From an uncultured Eubacteriales bacterium (GTDB taxonomy: Bacteria > Bacillota > Clostridia > Oscillospirales > Acutalibacteraceae): a DNA stretch of 13,909 nt. The position numbers were made by a program, and so were the translations under genes. The stretch is from positions 1 through 13,909 of the forward strand of contig ONVG01000016.1 of assembly GCA_900321195.1 (NCBI GenBank), in the 5' to 3' direction. Numbering within the stretch: position 1 is the stretch's first letter; each line of letters starts with the position of its first letter. The notes below the pieces were generated by a model, which saw nothing but the letters and a program-made list of their open reading frames with translations, had not been told where the DNA came from and searched no databases. Below, one piece after another: positions 6,044-13,382 of this stretch.

Positions 6044-7402
6044 TTATTTTTTATTTTTATCAAGTCTTTCCTGACGTTCAGCCATAAAGCCTGTAGTATA
6101 TGTACCATCTACAAACTGCGGATCTGAAAGTATATCGATATGAAGATCCCTGTTGTGCTTGATACCGTTGATAGTAAGCTCACTCAGAGCCATCTTCATT
6201 TTGCGTATAGCAAGCTCTCTTGAACGTGCCTGAACGATAAGCTTTCCTATCATAGAGTCGTAATAAGGCGGTATAGTATAATCCTGATATATAGCAGTAT
6301 CGAAACGTACACACGGACCTCCGGGAACATGTATGAAACCAAGAGTACCGCAGCTCGGACGGAAATTATTATCACAGTCCTCGGCATTGATGCGGCATTC
6401 TATAGCATTACCGTGCATAAATACCCTGTCCTGAGTGACTGTAAGCTTTGCGCCTGACGCTATTCTTATCTGCCACTGGACTATATCTATACCGACGACC
6501 ATTTCAGTGACCGGATGCTCGACCTGCAAACGTGTATTCATTTCCATGAAGTAGAAATTTTTGTCTTTATCGAGCAGGAACTCAACAGTACCTGCATTTT
6601 CATAATTAACTGCCTTAGCAGCCTTTGATGCAGCGGCCATCATCTGCTTTCTTATTTCGGGAGTGATAGCCGGCGAAGGACTTTCCTCGATAAGCTTCTG
6701 ATTTTTTCTCTGAACGGAGCATTCACGCTCACCAAGACAAACGACATTTCCGTACTTATCGCAAAGCAGCTGCATCTCGATATGCTTGACGGGAGTAAGG
6801 AATTTTTCCATATAAACAGCGCCGTCACCAAAAGCGCTGAGAGCCTCGGCCTTAGCCGAAAGAAATGCATTGTCGAATTCCTCTATCTTATCAACACGTC
6901 TTATGCCTCGGCCGCCGCCGCCGGAACGCGCCTTTACAAGCAGCGGGAAACCTATTTCGCGCGCCTTTTCTCTTGCCTCGTCAAGATCATCTATAACATC
7001 GCTGCCCGGAGTTACGGGAACGCCTGCCGCCTTCATAGTTCTTCTTGCCTCGTCCTTGTCGCCAAGTCTTTCTATCATGGCGGAAGAAGGCCCTATAAAT
7101 TCTATATTGCATTTTTCGCAAAGCGAAACGAACTTTGCATTTTCGGAAAGAAGACCGTATCCGGGGTGTATAGCCTGAGCGCCCGAAACAACTGCGACCT
7201 CAAGTATAGCCGCCATATTAAGATAGCTGTCAGCAACCTGCGGTCCTCCTATGCAGTAGCTTTCATCAGCCATGTTAACATGAAGGGCATTTTTATCAGC
7301 CTGAGAATAGACAGCAACTGTAGATATACCCATTTCCCTGCATGCTCTTATTATTCTGACGGCTATCTCGCCTCTGTTGGCTACCAATATCTTAGAAAAC
7401 AC
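6044..7402 (-). CDS. accC: Acetyl-CoA carboxylase, biotin carboxylase subunit
   Basis: This 452-residue biotin carboxylase uses ATP and bicarbonate to carboxylate the biotin on AccB. The N-terminal Rossmann-like domain (KILVANRGEIAVR, 4-16) and HPGYGLLSEN (79-88) are present. The ATP-grasp domain shows GDKDEAR (114-120, Lys116), the glycine-rich lid KARSGGGGRGIRR (157-169), KHIEMQ (206-211) and GERECSVQRKNQK. The catalytic EMNTRLQVEHP segment (287-297) has Glu287, Asn289 and Arg291, one residue offset from E. coli E288, N290 and R292. Length is typical (about 449 in E. coli). The start is a GTG at 7402, with GAGG 10 nt and GGTG 2 nt upstream. It follows fabZ by 52 bp and shows no sign of damage. 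Confidence 0.97.
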   Translation of the reverse strand: MFSKILVANRGEIAVRIIRACREMGISTVAVYSQADKNALHVNMADESYCIGGPQVADSYLNMAAILEVAVVSGAQAIHPGYGLLSENAKFVSLCEKCNIEFIGPSSAMIERLGDKDEARRTMKAAGVPVTPGSDVIDDLDEAREKAREIGFPLLVKARSGGGGRGIRRVDKIEEFDNAFLSAKAEALSAFGDGAVYMEKFLTPVKHIEMQLLCDKYGNVVCLGERECSVQRKNQKLIEESPSPAITPEIRKQMMAAASKAAKAVNYENAGTVEFLLDKDKNFYFMEMNTRLQVEHPVTEMVVGIDIVQWQIRIASGAKLTVTQDRVFMHGNAIECRINAEDCDNNFRPSCGTLGFIHVPGGPCVRFDTAIYQDYTIPPYYDSMIGKLIVQARSRELAIRKMKMALSELTINGIKHNRDLHIDILSDPQFVDGTYTTGFMAERQERLDKNKK

Positions 7403-7454
7403 ATCACCACATCCTCAGACTGAATAATAATTCTTAATTATTTATCCGTGATCG

Positions 7455-7889
7455 TCAATTATTCTCAGCTTGTTCTTTCGGGATAAGCGCGAATGAGAAG
7501 TCAGCGGATGCACAAAGCTTTCCGTTGACGCTGCCCTTTGCAGAAACAAAATAGAAAACTCCTCTGTTTCTTGTAAGCTCACACTTTATCTCAAAGGTAT
7601 CGCCCGGAAGCACCTTATTCTTGAATTTAGCCTTTTCAATACCTGTGAAGTAAGGGATACTGACTGATGACACCTCGGCAATTATAACAGAGCTTGCCTG
7701 AGCCATCATTTCGCAGAGTATAACTCCCGGTACAACAGGATTTCCGGGGAAATGTCCGTCAAGGAACCATTCCTTACCGGTTATATATTTTTTTCCCTCA
7801 CATGTATTTTCGCTTGTCTTTGTTGCCTCATCAATAAGAAGCATAGAATTTCTGTGAGGTATAACACTTTCAAGTTCTTGTTTATTCAT
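7455..7889 (-). CDS. fabZ: (3R)-hydroxyacyl-ACP dehydratase FabZ
   Basis: FabZ removes water from 3-hydroxyacyl-ACP to give trans-2-enoyl-ACP in the elongation cycle. The 144-residue hotdog-fold protein has the active-site histidine in GHFPGNPVVPGV (His46) and the catalytic glutamate in CEMMAQA (Glu60). The N-terminal IPHRNSMLLID matches the usual IPHRYPFLLVD segment. The ATG at 7889 has AAGGAG 9 nt upstream, and the gene starts 24 nt after the lipoprotein stop. The acc/fab block contains no FabA or FabM, so any unsaturated fatty acid branch is encoded elsewhere or depends on this enzyme. In Streptococcus-type clusters fabZ sits directly after accB; here a lipoprotein gene separates them. Confidence 0.96.
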   Translation of the reverse strand: MNKQELESVIPHRNSMLLIDEATKTSENTCEGKKYITGKEWFLDGHFPGNPVVPGVILCEMMAQASSVIIAEVSSVSIPYFTGIEKAKFKNKVLPGDTFEIKCELTRNRGVFYFVSAKGSVNGKLCASADFSFALIPKEQAENN

Positions 7890-7913
7890 GGCAATATTCT
7901 CCTTAAAAAATTA

Positions 7914-8609
7914 TCAGCCCTTATCGGTAAATCCCCTTGAATAGAGAACCGACCCGTCGCCGTTGCAGAAACAGAATTCCATAGTGAACGGACGTACATT
8001 ATACTGAGTTTCCATGCTTGCTATCGAAGCCGCCATCTGCTCCGAAAGTGATTCAAAATGTTCCGCTAACTGATCTACAGCCGAAACAACTGCGCTCTGA
8101 TTCGGGTCTACATACTTAGTCAGCTGTATATAAAAGGTTATCTTGTCATCACTCGTATATTCACCAGACACTGTCATATTTGCGCCTGCGAACTGCTGTC
8201 CGTAAATATTTACTACCTGGTCAAGTCCCATATCTGCTTCAAGCGCATCTTTTATGCTCAAAGAAGCATTCTGTGTATACGACGGCTGTGTATACGACGG
8301 CTGTGTATATGATGGCTGTGTATACGAAGGCTGTGTATAGGACGGCTGTGTATACGAGGGTTCTTCATAGGATGACTGAACATATGATGACTCTGCATAA
8401 GACGTATTGTCCGCAGAAGACTCATTTGAAGAATCCGGCAAAAACGATTTTATAAGTGAGCCAAGCTGTGAGATCTGCTCGCTCGTTGCAGCACTTGCTG
8501 CTGATGACTGCTGAACAGTCTGTTCACCTTTTCCGGAACAGGCAGTAAGCGCAAATGCCGAAATAACAAAAGCAAGCATAGCCGACATGCATCTTACATA
8601 CTTTTTCAT
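7914..8609 (-). CDS. Repeat-bearing lipoprotein inside the fatty acid operon
   Basis: A 231-residue predicted lipoprotein of unknown function. A Lys/Arg start and a hydrophobic helix lead to the lipobox LTAC (Cys24), so it should be lipidated and face outward. Residues 25-68 are Ser/Ala/Gln-rich. Residues 69-113 are nine five-residue repeats: TSYAE, SSYVQ, SSYEE and then PSYTQ six times. A folded C-terminal domain (about 114-231) ends with an FCFCNGDGSVLYSRGF strand. From memory this domain resembles the DUF4854 lipoproteins of Firmicutes; this was not tested. The ATG at 8609 is chosen over a GTG at 8618, which lies within the ribosome site AAGGTGAT. The gene starts 13 nt after accB and ends 24 nt before fabZ. 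A link to fatty acid supply or lipoprotein acylation is only inferred from this position. Confidence 0.9.
   Translation of the reverse strand: MKKYVRCMSAMLAFVISAFALTACSGKGEQTVQQSSAASAATSEQISQLGSLIKSFLPDSSNESSADNTSYAESSYVQSSYEEPSYTQPSYTQPSYTQPSYTQPSYTQPSYTQNASLSIKDALEADMGLDQVVNIYGQQFAGANMTVSGEYTSDDKITFYIQLTKYVDPNQSAVVSAVDQLAEHFESLSEQMAASIASMETQYNVRPFTMEFCFCNGDGSVLYSRGFTDKG
8271..8405 (-). repeat. 15-bp coding tandem repeat, nine units
   Basis: Nine in-frame 15-bp units lie in the lipoprotein gene. Six (8271-8360) encode PSYTQ and three (8361-8405) are degenerate. Among the six, TATACACAG is unchanged, while Pro and Ser codons vary at wobble positions (CCC, CCG, CCT, CCA; TCG, TCC, TCA). All the differences are therefore silent. 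The array could still change copy number by slippage, since every unit keeps the frame. Confidence 0.93.
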
Positions 8610-8622
8610 TATTATCACCTTA

Positions 8623-9081
8623 TCACTTTATCATAAACAAAGGCTGACCGTATTCAACTACCTGTCCGTTCTCAACACATATCTCGCATATTTCTCCGCT
8701 CTTTTCGGCAGTTACCTCATTCATAAGCTTCATAGCCTCGATAAGACAAAGCACATCGCCCTTTTTGACCTGTGAGCCTACAGTAACATAAGGGTCACTG
8801 TCAGGTGCAGGAGCCGAGTAGAATACGCCTACCATCGGTGAGGTTATCGGATCGCCCTCACTTGTCTTTTTTTCTTCCTCGTGTATAAAGGGTGAGCCTG
8901 TCTGCTTTTCAGCTGCCGCAGGCACAACAGCCGGAACAGCCGCAGGGATGAACGCTGCTGTTTCCTCTGTTTTCTGAGCTATTGTAAATGTCTCGCCCTT
9001 TTCGGTCTTTATCTCTATCTTTGTAGCCTTTGAATTATCAAAAGCCTTTATCAATTCTTTTATTTCATCTACGCTGTACAT
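8623..9081 (-). CDS. accB: Biotin carboxyl carrier protein of acetyl-CoA carboxylase
   Basis: AccB carries the biotin that shuttles CO2 between AccC and the AccA/AccD carboxyltransferase. The 152 residues comprise an N-terminal helix/strand segment (1-37, starting MYSVDEIKELIKAF), a flexible Ala/Pro/Val linker (about 41-62) and a C-terminal biotinyl domain (78-152). The domain contains SPMVGVFY and the biotinylation motif EAMKLM, with Lys118 as the modified residue. The length is normal for the family. The ATG at 9081 has GGAGGG 6 nt upstream and the gene begins 15 nt after fabF. No biotin ligase gene is present in the window, so modification depends on BirA encoded elsewhere. Confidence 0.97.
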   Translation of the reverse strand: MYSVDEIKELIKAFDNSKATKIEIKTEKGETFTIAQKTEETAAFIPAAVPAVVPAAAEKQTGSPFIHEEEKKTSEGDPITSPMVGVFYSAPAPDSDPYVTVGSQVKKGDVLCLIEAMKLMNEVTAEKSGEICEICVENGQVVEYGQPLFMIK

Positions 9082-9096
9082 TTCAAACCCTCCAGA

Positions 9097-10314
9097 TTAC
9101 TTGCGAAAAGCAATACATGCATTATGTCCGCCAAAGCCGAAGGTCGTGGACAGTGCCATATCCACATCAGCCTTTACAGCCTTGTTAGGTGTATAATCAA
9201 GGTCACACTCAGGATCAGGCTCCTTATAGCCCATTGTTGGAGGTATAGTACCTGTTTTAAGCGCCATAACAGCTGCAATAGCTTCAACCGCGCCTGTTGC
9301 GCCGAGCATATGGCCTGTCATAGACTTCGTTGAGCTTATATGAGCTTTGTATGCCTGCTCACCAAGAGCTATTTTAAATGCCTTTGTTTCTGTCGAGTCA
9401 TTCATAGGAGTACTTGTACCGTGAGCGTTTATATATATCTCCTCTGTACCCTTGTAGCCTGCCTCATCGAGAGCAAGCTTTATGCATCTTGCAGCGCCCT
9501 GAGCTTCAGGGTCGGGAGCTGTTACGTGATGTGCATCACATGTATTTCCGTAGCCGCATATTTCGGCATATATATTTGCGCCTCTTGCAACGGCATGTTC
9601 ATATTCTTCAAGTATGACAGCGCCTGCACCCTCGCCAAGTACAAAGCCGTTTCTTCTCTTATCGAAAGGTATAGACGCATTTTCAGGGTCATCGCTCATT
9701 GTAAGCGCCTTACAGCTTGTAAAGCCCTTTATTGTGAGCGGATGTATAGCCGCCTCGGTACCGCCTGCGATAACAGCATCGGCAAGACCGTATTTTATAG
9801 CGTGGAAAGCTTCACCGATAGCATGAGTTGAAGTCGAGCATGCTGTTACAACGGGAAGACACGGACCCTTTGCATTGAACTTTATAGCGATATTGCCTGC
9901 CGCAATATTGCTTATCATCATCGGGATAAAGAAAGGAGAGATGTTCTTGTCAGTAAACATATTCTCACACTGATCATAGAATGTAATGATACCGCCAACA
10001 CCTGAGCCTACATAACATCCGAAACGCTCCGGCTCTATCTTATCCTTTATACCGCTGTCCTCGACAGCCTGAGTTGCTGCCGCGATAGCATACTGACAAT
10101 ACAGATCCAATTTGCGGCATTCTCTTTTTTCTATATATTGGGTAGGGTCAAAGCCTTTAACTTCAGCAACTACCTTTGCCTTAGTGAGCGAAGGGTCATA
10201 TCTTGTAACGATACCTATACCGCTCTTGCCGTTTATCAATGACTCCCATGCAGTTTCAACATTATTTCCTACAGGAGTGACAGCGCCAACACCTGTTACA
10301 ACTACTCTCTTCAT
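9097..10314 (-). CDS. fabF: 3-oxoacyl-ACP synthase II (FabF)
   Basis: FabF condenses malonyl-ACP with acyl-ACP to lengthen chains by two carbons. The 405-residue thiolase-fold protein carries the Cys-His-His triad of elongating ketosynthases: Cys159 in TACSTSTHA, His298 in NAHGTST and His335 in KSMTGHMLGA. The C-terminal FGFGGHNA signature is intact. The N-terminus MKRVVVTGVGAVTPVG matches the family, which supports the ATG at 10314; GGAGG lies 6 nt upstream. The gene sits 43 bp after fabG and 15 bp before accB. FabF is also the usual temperature-responsive and cerulenin-sensitive ketosynthase; nothing in the sequence suggests loss of activity. Confidence 0.97.
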   Translation of the reverse strand: MKRVVVTGVGAVTPVGNNVETAWESLINGKSGIGIVTRYDPSLTKAKVVAEVKGFDPTQYIEKRECRKLDLYCQYAIAAATQAVEDSGIKDKIEPERFGCYVGSGVGGIITFYDQCENMFTDKNISPFFIPMMISNIAAGNIAIKFNAKGPCLPVVTACSTSTHAIGEAFHAIKYGLADAVIAGGTEAAIHPLTIKGFTSCKALTMSDDPENASIPFDKRRNGFVLGEGAGAVILEEYEHAVARGANIYAEICGYGNTCDAHHVTAPDPEAQGAARCIKLALDEAGYKGTEEIYINAHGTSTPMNDSTETKAFKIALGEQAYKAHISSTKSMTGHMLGATGAVEAIAAVMALKTGTIPPTMGYKEPDPECDLDYTPNKAVKADVDMALSTTFGFGGHNACIAFRK

Positions 10315-10357
10315 AAACTCCCTCCAAACTTAAATAATTAATAATTATATAAAAGGT

Positions 10358-11104
10358 TCAGATAGCCATACCACCGTCTACCTTGATAACTTCGCCTGTA
10401 ATATATGAAGCAAGATCGCTTGCAAGGAAAGCTGCTGTGTTTGCGATGTCCTCAGCTTCGCCTGCGCGTTTCATAGGTATTGACGCCAATGCTGCTTCTC
10501 TTGCCTTTTCCGGCATAGCGTCTGTCATATCAGTCCTTATAAAGCCCGGCGCGATAGCGTTTACTGTTACGTTTCTTGAGCCAAGCTCCTTTGCAACAGA
10601 CTTTGTCATACCTATAATTCCTGCTTTTGCAGATGCATAGTTGGACTGACCTGCGTTTCCGTTTATACCAACGATAGATGCTATATTGATTATTCTTCCT
10701 CTGCGCTTCTTCATAAAGTGCTGATATATATTCTTTGTCATGTTGAAGGTGCCTTTAAGATTGACATTTATAACAGCGTCAAAGTCAGCTTCCTTCATCG
10801 AAAGCATAAGCGCATCCCTTACGATACCTGCATTGTTGACAAGGATATGTACCTCGCCGAATTCTGCGATTATCTCATCTATAACCTTCTTTGATGCCTC
10901 AAAGTCTGCAACATTGCAGTCATAGCACTTTACCTTTATGCCTTTTGCTTCAAGCTCTGCTGTTGTTTCGGCAGCCTTCTCGCCGTCATTGAAATGAAGA
11001 AAAGCGATATTTGCGCCGAGGTCTGCAAATTTAAGAGCTATTGCCTTTCCTATACCTCTTGATGCACCTGTGATTATAGCGGTCTTTCCTGTGAGTTCCA
11101 GCAT
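10358..11104 (-). CDS. fabG: 3-oxoacyl-ACP reductase FabG
   Basis: FabG reduces 3-oxoacyl-ACP to (3R)-hydroxyacyl-ACP with NADPH. The 248-residue short-chain dehydrogenase has the cofactor loop TGASRGIG (12-19), NNAG (90-93) and the catalytic set Asn115, Ser143, Tyr156 and Lys160 (NYASAKAG). The C-terminal ITGEVIKVDGGMAI is typical. An in-frame ATG at 11125 overlaps the fabD stop as ATGA, but it lacks a well-placed ribosome site. The ATG at 11104 (MLELTGK) has AGGGG six bases upstream and gives the usual family N-terminus, so it is preferred; the fabD-fabG gap is then 17 nt. The other start would add seven residues. Confidence 0.96.
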   Translation of the reverse strand: MLELTGKTAIITGASRGIGKAIALKFADLGANIAFLHFNDGEKAAETTAELEAKGIKVKCYDCNVADFEASKKVIDEIIAEFGEVHILVNNAGIVRDALMLSMKEADFDAVINVNLKGTFNMTKNIYQHFMKKRRGRIINIASIVGINGNAGQSNYASAKAGIIGMTKSVAKELGSRNVTVNAIAPGFIRTDMTDAMPEKAREAALASIPMKRAGEAEDIANTAAFLASDLASYITGEVIKVDGGMAI

Positions 11105-11121
11105 AATGTTCCCCTGACAGC

Positions 11122-12021
11122 TCATTCAAGAGCGTCAAGTCCCTCCTTGTTCTCAATATTTACGGCTTCAACATCCGCATTTATCTTTTTGATAAGACCT
11201 GTCAGCGTCTTTCCGACACCGACCTCGATAAATCTTTCCGCACCCTGAGATATCATATTCTCAACTGTTTTCTGCCATCTTACAGGGTGGTTTATCTGCA
11301 TTGATATAAGCTTTTTGATATCATCCGAATAAGGCTCGGCTGTAAGGTTCGCATAAACGGGTATTTCAGGCGCTTTAAGCTCCTTATCCGCAAGATATTC
11401 TGCCATAGCCTCTGATGCGCTGTCCATAAACGGAGAGTGGAAAGCTCCGCTCACAGCAAGCTTCACAGCCTTTCCCTTTTCAGCCTTTACCATACTGCAA
11501 AGCTCATCTATCTCATTTACATCAGCTGCAACAACTGTCTGTGCAGGGCTGTTGTAATTAACGGGATAAGCTTTTTTGAACCTTGAGCATATCTCCTCTG
11601 TCTTTTCGGGAGTTATCTTCATTACCGCAGCCATAGCTCCGGGATTTTCATTAGCAGCCTTGTCCATAAGCTCCGCTCTCTTGCATACGAGTTTAAAAGC
11701 GTCCTCATATGAAAGCACACCTGCGAATGCAACAGCTGCTATCTCACCAAGTGAAAAGCCTGCAACAAAATCGGGTCTGACGCCCTTTTCAGCAACAGCG
11801 GCAGCTGCTGCAAGGTCGGTGATGAAAACACAGGGCTGAGTATTTATCGTTACTGAAAGCTCCTCCTTTGTACCCTCGAAGCACTGCTTCAATGTGCCGG
11901 GACGTATCTCCTCAGCCATATCGAAAACGGCTTTGGCAGCCGGTGAGCATTCATAAAGCTCCTTGCCCATTCCGGGATACTGAGCGCCCTGACCTGAAAA
12001 TACAAACGCTGTTTTTTTCAT
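11122..12021 (-). CDS. fabD: Malonyl-CoA:ACP transacylase FabD
   Basis: FabD transfers malonyl from CoA to acyl carrier protein, supplying FabH and FabF. The 299-residue alpha/beta hydrolase-like protein shows FSGQGAQYPGMG (8-19), the nucleophile elbow GFSLGE (88-93, Ser90), Arg115 in KRAEL, and the catalytic histidine in AFHSPFM (His195). E. coli FabD has GHSLGE at the elbow; Phe89 replaces the His here, which I recall as a position that varies in Clostridia. The ATG at 12021 has GGAGGA 9 nt upstream. The gene follows fabH after only 26 nt, where related clusters often carry acpP and fabK. Confidence 0.96.
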   Translation of the reverse strand: MKKTAFVFSGQGAQYPGMGKELYECSPAAKAVFDMAEEIRPGTLKQCFEGTKEELSVTINTQPCVFITDLAAAAAVAEKGVRPDFVAGFSLGEIAAVAFAGVLSYEDAFKLVCKRAELMDKAANENPGAMAAVMKITPEKTEEICSRFKKAYPVNYNSPAQTVVAADVNEIDELCSMVKAEKGKAVKLAVSGAFHSPFMDSASEAMAEYLADKELKAPEIPVYANLTAEPYSDDIKKLISMQINHPVRWQKTVENMISQGAERFIEVGVGKTLTGLIKKINADVEAVNIENKEGLDALE

Positions 12022-12047
12022 AGAGTATCATCCTCCGTTTTTATATA

Positions 12048-13013
12048 TCAGTCCTTGCCCTTCCAGCGAATAAGGCAGCTTCCTGTCGTAAGGCCTGCAC
12101 CGAAAGCGCACATTGCTATGATATCGCCCTTTTTGAGAAGTCCGGCACGATTTGCCTCGTCAAGAGCAAGCGGAACACTGCCCGATGAAGTATTTCCGTA
12201 GTGGTTGACATTGCAGAAGAATTTTTCTCTCGGTATGCCAAGATTTTTGGCAGACGCATTTATAATTCTTATATTAGCCTGATGCGGTATAACGCAGTCA
12301 ACATCATCTTCTGTAAGACCTGCCTCGGCTATAACCTTTTTGATGCCTGTTGACATAGCATTGACAGCAAATTTATATACCTCGTTGCCTGCCATATGAA
12401 GAACGGCCTTTTCTTCGGGATGACGATAGAAAGGAGATGAATTTGTACCGTGAGGTATTCTGAGCACCTCGTCATTTCCTACAGCGGTAAGGTCGATAGC
12501 AAGAAGGTCGTCGCCCTCACCCAAAACAGCAGCCGCACCGCCGTCACCGAAAAGAACACATGTAGAACGGTCAGCCCAGTCGATTATATTTGAGAGGTTA
12601 TCCATAGAAACGACAAGCGCATACTTTACCTTTTTTCTCACGAAATAGCCGTCAGCGATATCGAGGGCATATATAAAGCCCGAACAAGCCGCATTAACGT
12701 CAAAAGCAGGACAGGACGCACCTATCTCCTTCTGAATAACGCAAGCCTGAGAGGGCGTAACATTTTCTCCGCGCATAGTGGAGCAGATAATAAGGTCAAG
12801 CTGCTCAGGGGAAACGCCCGCATTTTCGAGGGCATTTTTAGCAGCCTTAACAGTAAGCTCGGTAAGAGTTTCATCCTTGCAGACTCTTCTCTCCTCGATA
12901 CCCGTTCTTGTGCGTATCCATTCATCATTAGTATCTACCATAGTAGAAAGCTCGTCATTTGTAAGAACATACTCAGGCACAGCCTTTCCTGTTCCCAGAA
13001 TACTAAAGCTCAT
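12048..13013 (-). CDS. fabH: 3-oxoacyl-ACP synthase III (FabH)
   Basis: FabH starts fatty acid synthesis by condensing an acyl-CoA primer with malonyl-ACP. The 321-residue thiolase-fold protein has the initiating Cys-His-Asn triad: Cys110 in NAACSGF, His244 in IPHQANIRI and Asn274 in HYGNTSSGS. It also has the family N-terminus ILGTGKAVPE and DTNDEWIRTRTGIEER. Whether it prefers acetyl-CoA or branched primers cannot be judged from the motifs. The ATG at 13013 has GGGGTG 7 nt upstream. It is the first gene of the operon, with a leader of about 108 nt that contains a hairpin. Confidence 0.97.
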   Translation of the reverse strand: MSFSILGTGKAVPEYVLTNDELSTMVDTNDEWIRTRTGIEERRVCKDETLTELTVKAAKNALENAGVSPEQLDLIICSTMRGENVTPSQACVIQKEIGASCPAFDVNAACSGFIYALDIADGYFVRKKVKYALVVSMDNLSNIIDWADRSTCVLFGDGGAAAVLGEGDDLLAIDLTAVGNDEVLRIPHGTNSSPFYRHPEEKAVLHMAGNEVYKFAVNAMSTGIKKVIAEAGLTEDDVDCVIPHQANIRIINASAKNLGIPREKFFCNVNHYGNTSSGSVPLALDEANRAGLLKKGDIIAMCAFGAGLTTGSCLIRWKGKD

Positions 13014-13037
13014 TTACAGCACCCCAATCATTTTTAA

Positions 13038-13072
13038 TGAGCGCTCCGCAATGCCTGATCAAGAAGCGCTCA
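13038..13072 (-). other. Leader hairpin of the fab operon
   Basis: A perfect 8-bp inverted repeat, TGAGCGCT (13038-13045) and AGCGCTCA (13065-13072), with a 19-nt loop lies in the fabH 5' leader. It ends 24 nt before the fabH start. No U-tract follows on the minus strand, so it is not a terminator. It may affect mRNA stability or bind a regulator, but it matches no riboswitch I know. Confidence 0.55.
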
Positions 13073-13127
13073 GCGCGTTACTGACCCGACAAAACAAAAT
13101 GCATCATCCGAAATTTAACCAATTATT

Positions 13128-13156
13128 ATTGTATAATATTTTTCCATATTTGTCAA
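13128..13156 (-). promoter_or_regulatory. Sigma-A-type promoter of the fab/acc operon
   Basis: On the minus strand a perfect TTGACA (13156-13151) and TACAAT (13133-13128) are separated by 17 bp. The predicted start is near 13121. This is the only strong promoter seen ahead of the ten-gene operon. The inverted-repeat arm at 13176-13209 lies 20 bp upstream of the -35 box, where an activator would be expected to sit. Confidence 0.85.
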
Positions 13157-13175
13157 GTTAGTGATTACATTAATG

Positions 13176-13382
13176 CAGGGTTTTTGAACGAGTTAATTTT
13201 TTATGAACATTTTTTCAACTTGGTATGAAATTCGATTTTTTTCAAAGTAAATTGCAATTAATGTGACTTAATACATTGCTTAAATCGAGCAAATAAACCT
13301 AAATTTTGAGAAACACTAACATTTATTTATTTATAAGGATATTAACTTTGTTCATAATTTGTTTACTCATTCAAAAACCCTG
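13176..13382. repeat. Long imperfect inverted repeat in the fabH/comM intergenic region
   Basis: The arms 13176-13209 and 13349-13382 are each 34 nt and match at 28 of 34 positions without gaps. The outer 13 bases (cagggtttttgaa) and the inner 9 (ttatgaaca) are perfect. The 139-nt interior is AT-rich and contains a small TTGCT/AGCAA hairpin near its centre (13276-13292) and a 10-bp palindrome (13250-13259). No open reading frame fits it and no clear target-site duplication flanks it. It could be two facing binding sites for one regulator or a MITE-like foldback element. Confidence 0.75.

Noticed and set aside
8180..8455. Plus-strand open frame with VYT/AVY repeats opposite the lipoprotein gene
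   Set aside because: It is the complement of the 15-bp tandem array and has no ribosome site. The minus-strand frame has lipobox, start signal and operon context.
10315..10357. TATAAT between fabG and fabF as an internal promoter
   Set aside because: The hexamer 17 bp upstream (GTATGG) does not resemble TTGACA, and the gap is AT-rich, so a chance -10 match is likely.
13014..13175. FapR- or FabT-type operator at the fab promoter
   Set aside because: I looked for the short palindromes used by these regulators around the -35, -10 and start region and found no convincing match.
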